A stretch of DNA of 64,000 bases from Auanema rhodensis (taxonomy: Eukaryota; Nematoda; Chromadorea; Rhabditida; Rhabditidae), in the NCBI GenBank assembly GCA_964057225.1, contig OZ059895.1:17327688-17391687 (forward strand), read 5' to 3'. Positions 48,801 to 55,859 of the stretch are shown piece by piece. Under the pieces are notes generated by a model, which saw nothing but the letters and a program-made list of their open reading frames with translations, was not told the DNA's origin and searched no databases. Every line of letters begins with the position of its first letter. The first letter of the stretch is position 1. Position numbers and translations under genes: made by a program.

Positions 48801-51547
48801 GCTATTATCCATTCTTTCAAGGAATATGTAGGGTCTACCATACGTCTTCCTTTAATTAGAGGAATAATTTGTGTAATTCCTGGATTACTCATAAGTGGTC
48901 TTAAAAATGGATATGGGCAAATTCGAAGCGTGTACGTTTCAAAATCTTCAACATCATTTATTCTATCCTGATCGAATGGGAATGAGCATTTTGTAGAAGT
49001 TGCGCGTTTAGGTCTTTTGAACGGCAATTTCTTAAATTCTCGTTCAATTAGGAGTGTGATATTGTTATCATTAGGATATTTGGGGAATGTTATATAATTT
49101 CCTGATGTTGTATGGAATGCTGGTTGTCTAAAGCAGGATGCAATTGGTTTTGGTGTTATTTTACTCGAAAGGATAAGCGCTGATTGTGTACTTGGAATCA
49201 AAATAGTTTCTTTGCTTATTATAGCATCGTAGTAATGCATATCGATATAATTACAACGGGAATCCGATGTTTGGGGATCCCATATAATTATTGATGTATT
49301 TGATTTGCAATTACCATGATGAGAACTACAACCTTCAGTGTTTAGTATTAAATTGGATAATATTGTATCATCGGGCATGCGGGTCATGACTCCGCGCTCT
49401 AGTACTAAACGCGGCCGCTCCTCGCACTCGTCGCGGCTAAACGCGCGCGCCGGATCATAGGAGGGCTCTGGGGTTGCTTGTGCTATACTATCGATTCTCT
49501 CCAGCTCCATGTTATTCCATTTGCGATCGCGAATCGCCTGCCTGCACTCGTGCGCCGCTATAGGCTGCACCCTATCGATTGTTCTGTTTGTGTCGCGGAG
49601 GAATAACAAATCGCGTACACACAGCTTGTGTACTTCCTTCGAGCAGCGCCACGCGTCCCACTCGTGAGCCGTGTGGTTTCGCGTGTATAGATGGATTTGT
49701 GTACGTAGCACATGATTTGTTTCTGTTAATTTACATTTCTTTACTACTGGTGGAACTAATAAGGCTCCTCCAGTTGCTTTTGTGCAAATTTGATATGAAG
49801 TTACACATGGCAGGAAAATTGCTACTGTGATTGCCATTACAACCGTTAGTGATAACGGTGAAAGGGTCACAGAGTTAATTCGTGGTGTGCTTCTATCTCG
49901 TCCTCTTGATTGATCTCTTTGATTGTTAAAATGGACTCTTCTTTGTCCGTTATGTTCATTAGTCCTTCCTCTTCTACTATTGTTTGAAGGATTAAAATTG
50001 TTTGAATGCCAGTTGTTATTAAATCGTCCCGAATTTCGTTCATAATTATTGTTACGGCGATAATTAGCAAAAGAGCCGTTACGATTTTGGTTGTTATTAT
50101 ATTTTGAAAAGTTTTTATTTTTCTGATAATTTTGATAATTATGATAATTTTTATTGTTTTGGTTATCACGTGGATAATTACGGTCGAAATTTCGGTTATC
50201 TCGTCTCTCGTTTGTGCGCGCGAAAGGAGCTAGTGCTTTGTTTACAGCATTGACTAGCATGGACTGCGTGTCTGTTGTCTGGTTCATTATCGATTCTTCC
50301 CAGCGAGCGGCCTCAATCGCATCCGTGAAGGATTTTGGCTTCGCTCGAATCACAGCTGGTTTCAGAGTATTTTTCAATCCTCTGAGGAAAGTTGATCTTA
50401 ATATGTGATCTTTGTGAGGGTCATCCGTGGCAAAAGCGCTTAGTGCAATCGTTCTCAGTGATTGAGCGTAAGCGTCAATTGTCAGATCCCCTTGGGTTGT
50501 ATTTTGGAGATTGATCAGCGCGGGGTCCTGATTATATTCAGGACACAGCTTAGATGTTAAAGCTCTTAACAGGTCATTCCATGAACCGGTGGTTTTTAAT
50601 TGTTCAGGTACTTGTCTGTACGCTTCTTCCGCTGCTTCGTTTTTAAGAAGCAAAGGTAGAAGGGCTAATCTCTCCGGGATTACCAGACCTACAGCGTTGG
50701 CAAATAGGTTGAATTTAGCCGTGAAATCTCGAAAGTTGCGACTGCCATCATAAGTTGGGCAGTAGGGTGATAACAAGGCTTGCGCTATGGTAGTTTTCCC
50801 TGCCCCAGGTAAAGAGGGTTCAGTTGCCATATTACTTGTACGGGCAGATGGCATTTTTATCACTCTGCCTGTTGTTAATGAGTTCTCAGACACAGGGGTT
50901 GTGTGTACTGAGCGGCTGGGTTGGTTTGGTGCTTTTGAACTTCCTGTTGTTGTATTTGGTAAAATTGGGGTTGAAGTTTGGTTATCAGTAATAGCAAGAT
51001 GTGTATGTTCGGGTGGTTGTATGGGAGATAAATTAATGTTTGGAACCGACGAGTATCTGTTTGTGTGGCTGGTGTTCAAGTTTCGATCTTTTGGTGAACG
51101 ATTGAAGAGATCAGAAACTATGTTTTTAAAAGTTTGTAAACCGCCTGCACTAGTAGTGGCTACTGAAGGTGAAACTGTTGGTTCAAGGATGGACAGAGAG
51201 AGAGATGCGTCCGATTTGCTTGAGTTTTTATTTTTATTTTTCTTATTTTTATTTGAATTAGAGGAGCGTACCTTTTTAGCAGTAACTGGTGTTTGTTCTT
51301 CCACTATGACGGATGTTTCTTCTCCTCCTGGTGGTACGTAATCCTCGTCGCTTAATCGTTCAGTAGGTGAATAAGTGCCTGCACGAGGAGTAAAGAATTT
51401 GTCGGTTTTGTGCTCGGCTTTCTGCTCGTCTTCGATTATAGCGATGCTCTGTGCGCGAGCTCGGCTTCTGGTGAGTGGAGCTGAGTCTCGCAGATCAAAA
51501 TCAGTTTGTGTACTGAGAGGTACAGCTGATCGGAATCGCTTATCCAC
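42863..51547 (-). CDS. Gag-Env-protease-RT-RNase H-integrase polyprotein (Ty3/Gypsy)
   Basis: One unbroken 2894-codon frame. Residues 1-239 are Ser/Thr-rich and low complexity. The Gag core starts near 240 (LPGAGKTTIA, then SPYCPTYDGSRNFRDF) and is followed by an Asn/Arg/Gly-rich basic segment (about 446-552) with no zinc knuckle. A hydrophobic leader (about 559-582) opens an envelope: KRPKRA furin-like site near 843, Thr/Ala-rich linker about 1165-1260, second basic site IRKHRA, a segment EIQNRYLELW near 1350, transmembrane helix about 1566-1590 and an LPTY tail motif. Pol follows: protease WDSGSS near 1677, RT with YLDD near 2126, RNase H with ESDGS near 2272, integrase HHCC about 2486-2537 and DDE near 2563, 2625 and 2659, a GPY/F-like segment, and an acidic tail. 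The coordinate start is a GTG, not ATG; homologous coding continues about 17 codons upstream, and the first in-frame ATGs are residues 232 and 240. Enzyme motifs look complete, so it may be active. Confidence 0.9.
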   Translation of the reverse strand: MDKRFRSAVPLSTQTDFDLRDSAPLTRSRARAQSIAIIEDEQKAEHKTDKFFTPRAGTYSPTERLSDEDYVPPGGEETSVIVEEQTPVTAKKVRSSNSNKNKKNKNKNSSKSDASLSLSILEPTVSPSVATTSAGGLQTFKNIVSDLFNRSPKDRNLNTSHTNRYSSVPNINLSPIQPPEHTHLAITDNQTSTPILPNTTTGSSKAPNQPSRSVHTTPVSENSLTTGRVIKMPSARTSNMATEPSLPGAGKTTIAQALLSPYCPTYDGSRNFRDFTAKFNLFANAVGLVIPERLALLPLLLKNEAAEEAYRQVPEQLKTTGSWNDLLRALTSKLCPEYNQDPALINLQNTTQGDLTIDAYAQSLRTIALSAFATDDPHKDHILRSTFLRGLKNTLKPAVIRAKPKSFTDAIEAARWEESIMNQTTDTQSMLVNAVNKALAPFARTNERRDNRNFDRNYPRDNQNNKNYHNYQNYQKNKNFSKYNNNQNRNGSFANYRRNNNYERNSGRFNNNWHSNNFNPSNNSRRGRTNEHNGQRRVHFNNQRDQSRGRDRSTPRINSVTLSPLSLTVVMAITVAIFLPCVTSYQICTKATGGALLVPPVVKKCKLTETNHVLRTQIHLYTRNHTAHEWDAWRCSKEVHKLCVRDLLFLRDTNRTIDRVQPIAAHECRQAIRDRKWNNMELERIDSIAQATPEPSYDPARAFSRDECEERPRLVLERGVMTRMPDDTILSNLILNTEGCSSHHGNCKSNTSIIIWDPQTSDSRCNYIDMHYYDAIISKETILIPSTQSALILSSKITPKPIASCFRQPAFHTTSGNYITFPKYPNDNNITLLIEREFKKLPFKRPKRATSTKCSFPFDQDRINDVEDFETYTLRICPYPFLRPLMSNPGITQIIPLIKGRRMVDPTYSLKEWIIAHRENFEFFFKIQIYEKSLRHFLKQYDFRDKDEAILQYVAQRELALATKAGISYLTSRQLLQQISDRLTVIEFDRLIRTKEGTYRERAETIALDLANTPVIIEDKLTVPSRQEILKAFVKMPPIRKQLLTDQEERNSKFIKDTIDLVHELKTLVTLRRNKTAADIDDIKFINLPSSRMFVLDTDKLFYDIKNNFGIPIGPHPKLIEPNNISKDLLLEIFLPLLNDNILPNTSSRISSEQLKRLMTEKIQLKSLQTTTRAPSNAAGGAAEMATLPIIDREAPITTDPAILPQTSTSPRAAAATTARAPSSMGQPETTARHTTATTTARATISTRTPPTTILYAVHQDQQIPIMEETTYTPISLIRKHRASSTPTATDIESVQANAQYIATKVDSEQQFRQNITSRIAQDHLQYATTMIQEELQKHFKESYESICEIQNRYLELWRSILQIEPTIAMRTILGREDIAARFVGSEILHIHVCPVVLQKTIYHNHTVNGTCYLETPVLTQEGQLLFAAPGSKDLLPHGKEINCDHVPTDVWSTDGEWKGINGTVDVSLISMWDGLHHEKITPLKFTGAHLYTNLSSRVYSMTTAIAYGASLASIRQNHVLHTIHHDPKISSAFSILKTSSDYISKANEFTKSTWNSFVDTIAGTIERTLITIGAITIIVVILIVLAFVAKIYFFKPIGMQVMHIELRDQTNDLPTYEETLELVSQPDQPIPKNIMKQYYPSFLTLVPLAMPIVCSVSNRKDQTLPLLLMTVNDRLILTLWDSGSSISYIRLSTLHYLTLNDFVKKDKSVATTANGSEFRFLGTIDLTVEIAGYEIDHTFFISRDEDCPSPALIGLDFMKTLDRQNIGMKLRPFKQTLEIGNRVVPLANGNNGNIRKTSFVINLINLNPQCIFPHQTCRIPVRLAEPISHNEVAMLQPDEEKTISTTYETAFRDVNSITMTFKNNTDHPIDLSPGNIIDKAKIGVLPQYEIFTTEHNPDYIPPEADWENKLPHFPQDFMNDLDLKDADLTKEQKDLLQLCILRNRDAFLNEDKQIGLFKGPVEHSIPLRTDMDMPRPRITRIPIGKQEEVERQVQEMLKQNIIEPSTSLFNSPVVLVKKKDETFRFVTDFRALNNVTRKQTYIIPNISDIVDMAAGSQYFSNFDLVSGFFQIALKKSDRPLTAFTTNTGTYQYRRMPMGLCGAPHTFQTAVRYLQSRCKCRLFVYLDDLLVISDTAEQHLDDIAEILREVKKLGMKIKLKKCAFARPEVKFLGLIVGRDGVKPDPQKVSAIQDYPAPKSPTGVRAFLGMVGFFRKFIKDFAHIASPLYDLTKLDVEFQWNDKSQQAVDTLKRKLIQAPVLKPPRSDRMFIIESDGSNIAVGAVLLQPEDPNEPLKNLHPIAFASRKLVKAERNYAPIEIEALGLVYALAQFRTYILGSHTICITDHRPLTSLLTRRDLFGRLAKFQLVIQEYDIEIRYREGRLNKVCDALSRYIGDEANDPKPEKKKKTKEIPKAQINFVNVPDIRAIQEDTPWIKRTIAEIEYRAKKNMLSNDRYCVIDNMLYTKPSRKRPHPALILPRESELINKVIEEFHEDPAIGAHQGINKTKEAILRRFCWTNMQTDIAIFVKQCVKCAQRKKDPHAMTVQPMGQFEIPSKPFERIHMDIMGPFPTSKRNNNYVLTIQDSFSKWATTIAIPTIVTDVIIDRFLRNFVYIFGPPNRLITDRGSNFVSKKFEEMCEKLGSKHEPTLPHQKNSNGQVERLHRTLEEGLTHYLNEDVTDWDMYLPKITFALNTITHATTGISPYIALFGKESRMRLDKELFPETLQPEILEEIENTEYIRGERRTIIQENLAKHQETAKRKHDGRQRIEERDIRKGDQVMLAIKAHKPGQKLRKSYDGPFEVINVEGNMVQLKNQFGKIQDVHKDNLKLFERKMDHTIAQNTRSNTTTYDTDDDSDIEIIKVINGNDNYDSTEETEPEDPSDQNWLPPRRRR

Positions 51548-52937
51548 TTTGGTAGCGCTCTTGGTTTGGAAAAACCTTGAGTGTTTAGTAACGTGGGGGA
51601 TTTTGAGACGTTAATGAGTGTTATGGATAAGGAGTTTTGGAAAAGGGGTGAGAAAGCTGTGAGTAACTGGTTTGTATAGTCGGCGTTAAGGAATGAATCT
51701 AAGTTGTGGCCTTTAACAGAGATCCGCCTACTACCGTATGAAAATTTGGACTTTGTTCGCTTTCCAATTTAATATTCTTAAATGTATATAATTCAACCAG
51801 TTTGTATATGTTCAAAAATGTTCAGTGCTCACTTGATTGATGCCTGAGCAATCTCATTAGTCCTTATTCCCATTTTTTTTTCTTTTTCTGACGATTCTGA
51901 TCTTCTTGGACTCACGAGTGATCGAAAATGCCACGAAAATGGACTTTGGTAAATGTTCAAAGGATTTTAGCGGTTTTCATAATGTACATTCGTAATAGCA
52001 TTACTCTTTTAAGGAAGCAATTTGGAAAACGAATGAGTACCGTAGTCCCATCATGATCAGAAATCTAGTTTTAAAATTATGGCTAGGAATAGATGACTAA
52101 AGATTACAATAACTATATTTAAAGAATTATGGTGTTTAGGAATGAGTCTTATGCTTCAAAACAACAATAACGGTATGAGGAAGGTGACATATAGTAAGGG
52201 GAGAAAATCCAAACTGATATGCTTAAGCCAACACGACCTGATAGACAATCACTAATAATAATTCAGTTCGTAAAATTGTACAGGATTTTTCGGACTATAG
52301 CGATCTTAAAATTCACTTTTCATAATATTCCTCCCATTTAGGTGAGGTTTCCCGTGTAAATTCAATGCGTTATCAAAATATTTTTGGATGTTAATGGCAA
52401 AAAGTTGTCTGAACAGAAATGTAACGCAAAATAAAATAGTCCTGATCGCAAAATATGAAATAATCTCAATTTGGTGCGCAAAATTGTTTCATCCACAAAA
52501 AACAAAGAAATAACCGTGGCTATTCTTTCCTCGAAGCCAAAATCAATCCTTAAAAGGAGAAAGTGTGGGCATAAATCTCAATAAAAATTATCCTTGGGTG
52601 AATTTGTTCACTAATTCATCCTAGGGTCCTCAAAAATGCTTCGAGTTCGGGTAACAGAGTATTTGATGTTAACAGCAAGGATATAAAAATTGTTGGGTTC
52701 AGACAGACAGAAAATTGTGAACAAACGGGAAAATATAACTTCAGTTTCAAAAAATATAAAATCCATCTCCAAAAGGAGTGGTCCTTGCATCTGTTCCCTT
52801 TTAAACGTTGTTGGCCCCACCGTATTGTGTTAAGACATGGAGTAGATGGTTTAGAGATATAAGAGAATTCAGATTCAATGAATTGTATTAAAAATAACGA
52901 AATATAAGAGAAAATAGTCAAGAAATCAAGATAAAAT
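51548..52937 (-). other. 5' leader of the complete Gypsy element
   Basis: This 1.4 kb between primer-binding site and polyprotein has no long frame. The last 60 or so bases before the annotated start encode a stretch (IPHVTKHSRFF) conserved in the second Gypsy element, with a stop codon just upstream, so part of it is translated or exonic. Confidence 0.6.
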
Positions 52938-52956
52938 GTTCGAGGTGGAACCTCCA
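52938..52956 (-). other. Primer-binding site, tRNA-Gln type
   Basis: Minus-strand TGGAGGTTCCACCTCGAAC directly follows the 5' LTR. Its first 13 nt are complementary to GGTGGAACCU plus CCA, the usual 3' end of eukaryotic tRNA-Gln (recalled, including discriminator U). The same 19 nt occur in the second Gypsy element. Confidence 0.7.
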
Positions 52957-53293
52957 CGTTCCGTTATGCTCTCACGTCGATCCTATAGACCAATAAAGCC
53001 TACAAGATGAGTGTGATAGTATTCCAGATGTAGCGGTAGATAAAGAGCATAATGGATAAACATAAGACTCGAGAAAGAAAGGTTTATTATGTCTACATGA
53101 TTACAATAAGTTATATAAGTCTACATAAGGATATAAAGTGAAAGAGAGCTAAGAAAGGAAGACCAACCATCCATAGTCATTCCATAAGGCAAAGCTGAAG
53201 TCTGTGTTCCATATGAAGGGCGTGTCGTCCTCTCTCAGCCTCATGTCGTCTGATTCTAACCCGCCTGCTACGTATTGATTTCCGAATGGAACG
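52957..53293 (-). repeat. 5' LTR of the complete Gypsy element
   Basis: 337 bp with CGTTCC/GGAACG inverted ends. Minus-strand AATAAA at 53083-53088. Its right edge abuts the ATTC target duplication. Confidence 0.93.
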
Positions 53294-53386
53294 ATTCATT
53301 CGAATGAAATATTTTACTTCAATACGGAGCAGTATTGTTAAAAGTGACAAAGTGATTATTATCGACAAATGAAAACAACTTATCAA

Positions 53387-53458
53387 GCCTCATTGGCTCA
53401 GGGGCAGAGCGTCTGTCTAGTAAACAGAAGGTCGCTGGTTCGATTCCAGCATGAGGCA
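53387..53458 (+). tRNA. tRNA-Thr(AGU): tRNA-Thr (AGU)
   Basis: Canonical; first copy right of the Gypsy insertion. Confidence 0.9.
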
Positions 53459-53630
53459 TCGTTTTAGACTTTTTCAAACTATTTTGAGGATTAATTCGTG
53501 CTTCTTGAAGCTTTTACTTCAGGTTACATCTTCTCTTATTCATTCGAATGAAATATTTTACTTCAATATGGAGCAGTATTGTTAAAAGTGACAAAGTGAT
53601 TATTATCGACAAATGAAAACAACTTATCAA

Positions 53631-53702
53631 GCCTCATTGGCTCAGGGGCAGAGCGTCTGTCTAGTAAACAGAAGGTCGCTGGTTCGATTCCAGCATGAGG
53701 CA
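53631..53702 (+). tRNA. tRNA-Thr(AGU): tRNA-Thr (AGU)
   Basis: Canonical. Confidence 0.9.
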
Positions 53703-53874
53703 TCGTTTTAGACTTCTTCAAACTATTTTGAGGATTAATTCGTGCTTCTTGAAGCTTTTACTTCAGGTTACATCTTCTGTTATTCATTCGAATGAAATAT
53801 TTTACTTCAATACGGAGCAGTATTGTTAAAAGTGACTAAGAGATTATAATAGAGAAATGAGAATAACTTATCAA

Positions 53875-53946
53875 GCCTCATTGGCTCAGGGGCAGAGCGT
53901 CTGTCTAGTAAACAGAAGGTCGCTGGTTCGATTCCAGCATGAGGCA
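53875..53946 (+). tRNA. tRNA-Thr(AGU): tRNA-Thr (AGU)
   Basis: Canonical. Confidence 0.9.
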
Positions 53947-54118
53947 TCGTTTTAGACTTTTTCAAACTATTTTGAGGATTAATTCGTGCTTCTCGAAGCT
54001 TTTACTTCAGGTTACATCTTCTCTTATTCATTCAAATGAAATATTTTACTTCAATACGGAGCAGTATTGTTAAAAGTTACAAAGTGATTATTATCGACAA
54101 ATGAAAACAACTTATCAA

Positions 54119-54190
54119 GCCTCATTGGCTCAGGGGCAGAGCGTCTGTCTAGTAAACAGAAGGTCGCTGGTTCGATTCCAGCATGAGGCA
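54119..54190 (+). tRNA. tRNA-Thr(AGU): tRNA-Thr (AGU)
   Basis: Canonical. Confidence 0.9.
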
Positions 54191-54362
54191 TCGTTTTAGA
54201 CTTTTTCAAAATATTTTGAAGATTAATTCGTGCTTCTTGAAGCTTTTACTTCAGGTTACATCTTCTCTTATTCATTCGAATGAAATATTTTACTTCAATA
54301 CGGAGCAGTATTGTTAAAAGTGATAAAGTGATTATTATCGACAAATGAAAACAACTTATCAA

Positions 54363-54434
54363 GCCTCATTGGCTCAGGGGCAGAGCGTCTGTCTAGTAAA
54401 CAGAAGGTCGCTGGTTCGATTCCAGCATGAGGCA
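54363..54434 (+). tRNA. tRNA-Thr(AGU): tRNA-Thr (AGU)
   Basis: Canonical. Confidence 0.9.
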
Positions 54435-54831
54435 TCGTTTTAGACTTCTTCAAACTATTTTGAAGATTAATTCGTGCTTCTTGAAGCTTTTACTTCAGGT
54501 TACATCTTCTCTTATTCATTCGAATGAAATATTTTACTTCAATACGGAGCAGTATTGTTAAAAGTTACAAAGTGATTACTATCGACAAATGAAAACAACT
54601 TATCAAGCCTCATTGGCTCAGGGGCAGAGCGTCTGTCTAGTCGATTCCAGCATGAGGCATCGTTTTAGACTTTCTCAAACTATTTTTAGGATTCATTCGT
54701 GCTTCTCAAAGCTTTTACTTCAGGTTACATCTTCTCTTATTCATTCGAATGAAATATTTTACTTCAATACGGAGCAGTATTGTTAAAAGTGACAAAGTGA
54801 TTATTATCGACAAATGAAAACAACTTATCAA

Positions 54832-54903
54832 GCCTCATTGGCTCAGGGGCAGAGCGTCTGTCTAGTAAACAGAAGGTCGCTGGTTCGATTCCAGCATGAG
54901 GCA
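54832..54903 (+). tRNA. tRNA-Thr(AGU): tRNA-Thr (AGU)
   Basis: Canonical. Confidence 0.9.
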
Positions 54904-55075
54904 TCGTTTTAGACTTTTTCAAAATATTTTGAAGATTAATTCGTGCTTCTTGAAGCTTTTACTTCAGGTTACATCTTCTCTTAATCATTCAAATGAAATG
55001 TTTCAATTGAATATGTAAACGCATTGTTGAAAGTGACTAAGAGATTATAATCGAGAAATGAGAATAACTTTTTAA

Positions 55076-55147
55076 GCCTCATTGGCTCAGGGGCAGAGCG
55101 TCTGTCTAGTAAACAGAAGGTCGCTGGTTCGATTCCAGCATGAGGCA
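55076..55147 (+). tRNA. tRNA-Thr(AGU): tRNA-Thr (AGU)
   Basis: Canonical. Confidence 0.9.
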
Positions 55148-55319
55148 TCGTTTTAGACTTTTTCAAAATATTTTGAAGATTAATTCGTGCTTCTTGAAGC
55201 TTTTACATCAGGTTACATCTTCTCTTATTCATTCGAATGAAATATTTTACTTCAATACGGAGCAGTATTGTTAAAAGTGACAAAGTGATTATTATCGACA
55301 AATGAAAACAACTTATCAA

Positions 55320-55391
55320 GCCTCATTGGCTCAGGGGCAGAGCGTCTGTCTAGTAAACAGAAGGTCGCTGGTTCGATTCCAGCATGAGGCA
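55320..55391 (+). tRNA. tRNA-Thr(AGU): tRNA-Thr (AGU)
   Basis: Canonical. Confidence 0.9.
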
Positions 55392-55563
55392 TCGTTTTAG
55401 ACTTCTTCAAACTATTTTGAGGATTAATTCGTGCTTCTTGAAGCTTTTACTTCAGGTTACATCTTCTCTTATTCATTCGAATGAAATATTTTACTTCAAT
55501 ACGGAGCAGTATTGTTAAAAGTGACAAAGTGATTATTATCGACAAATGAAAACAACTTATCAA

Positions 55564-55635
55564 GCCTCATTGGCTCAGGGGCAGAGCGTCTGTCTAGTAA
55601 ACAGAAGGTCGTTGGTTCGATTCCAGCATGAGGCA
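55564..55635 (+). tRNA. tRNA-Thr(AGU): tRNA-Thr (AGU), T-stem variant
   Basis: T-stem 5' strand GTTGG gives a U-G wobble; last full-length copy in the array. Confidence 0.85.
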
Positions 55636-55859
55636 TCGTTTTAGACTTTTTCAAACTATTTTGAGGATTAAATCGTGCTTCTTGAAGCTTTTACTTCAGG
55701 TTACATCTTCTCTTATTCATTCGAATGAAATATTTTACTTCAACACGGAGCAGTATTGTTAAAAGTGACAAAGTGATTTATATCGACAAATGAAAACAAC
55801 TTATCAAGCCTCATTGGCTCAGGAGCAGAGCGTCTGTCTAGTCGATTCCAGCATGAGGC

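Larger units (their letters stand above)
41830..53293 (-). mobile_element. Complete Ty3/Gypsy LTR retroelement with Gag-Env-Pol order
   Basis: The 11.46-kb element lies on the minus strand between two 337-bp LTRs and is flanked by ATTC on both sides (41826-41829 and 53294-53297), duplicating array spacer sequence. From 5' to 3' it has LTR, a primer-binding site fitting tRNA-Gln, a 1.4-kb leader, one 2894-codon frame, about 0.7 kb of non-coding sequence, a purine-rich tract and LTR. Apparently identical LTRs, an intact frame and an intact target duplication point to recent insertion. Confidence 0.93.
5793..55859 (+). repeat. Tandem array of tRNA-Thr(AGU) units, 163 copies, interrupted by retroelements
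   Basis: All units are head to tail on the plus strand. A unit is one tRNA or tRNA remnant plus a spacer of about 172 bp. Steps between successive tRNA starts are 244 bp after full copies, 227 (sometimes 226 or 224) after class A remnants and 225 after class B remnants. Spacers come in two forms that differ in their last 80 bases: one contains TCATTCGAATGA and CAATACGGAGCAGTATTG, the other TCATTCAAATGA and TGTACACGCATTG. Spacer and tRNA variants are shuffled, as expected from unequal crossover and gene conversion. The array is split by a solo LTR at 38841-39221 and a Gypsy element at 41830-53293, and its right end is cut by another Gypsy element at 55860. It starts with a partial spacer at about 5793. 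Confidence 0.95.
7946..55859 (+). pseudogene. Class B tRNA-Thr remnants (19-nt internal deletion), 44 copies
   Basis: Each is 53 nt. TCTAGT joins directly to CGATTCCAGC, removing the end of the anticodon loop, the 3' anticodon stem, variable loop, 5' T-stem and the start of the B box. Starts: 7946, 9079, 9531, 13310, 13535, 14247, 14472, 17293, 17762, 17987, 18926, 19151, 19602, 19829, 20750, 20975, 21426, 21651, 21876, 22101, 22570, 22795, 23508, 23733, 25178, 25403, 26604, 27771, 28223, 28675, 29859, 31287, 31512, 32452, 33880, 34593, 34818, 35547, 36730, 39292, 40249, 41450, 54607, 55808. The last loses its final base to the retroelement at 55860. A late sub-family (25178, 25403, 28675, 29859, 31287, 31512, 32452, 33880 and others) carries GGAGCAG or GGAACAG in the D-loop. 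Confidence 0.9.

Noticed and set aside
50787..50830. P-loop NTPase in the Gypsy polyprotein (PGAGKTT)
   Set aside because: The spacing does not give a full Walker A motif, and no Walker B or further motif follows in what is otherwise a capsid-type Gag.
50787..51341. 184-residue plus-strand frame opposite the Gypsy gag
   Set aside because: It is antisense to a conserved coding region and has no recognisable domain.
5875..55859. CRISPR-like array (regular repeats and spacers)
   Set aside because: The unit is a 225-244 bp tandem repeat whose spacers are themselves repeated, and it contains eukaryotic tRNA genes; there are no unique spacers or cas genes.
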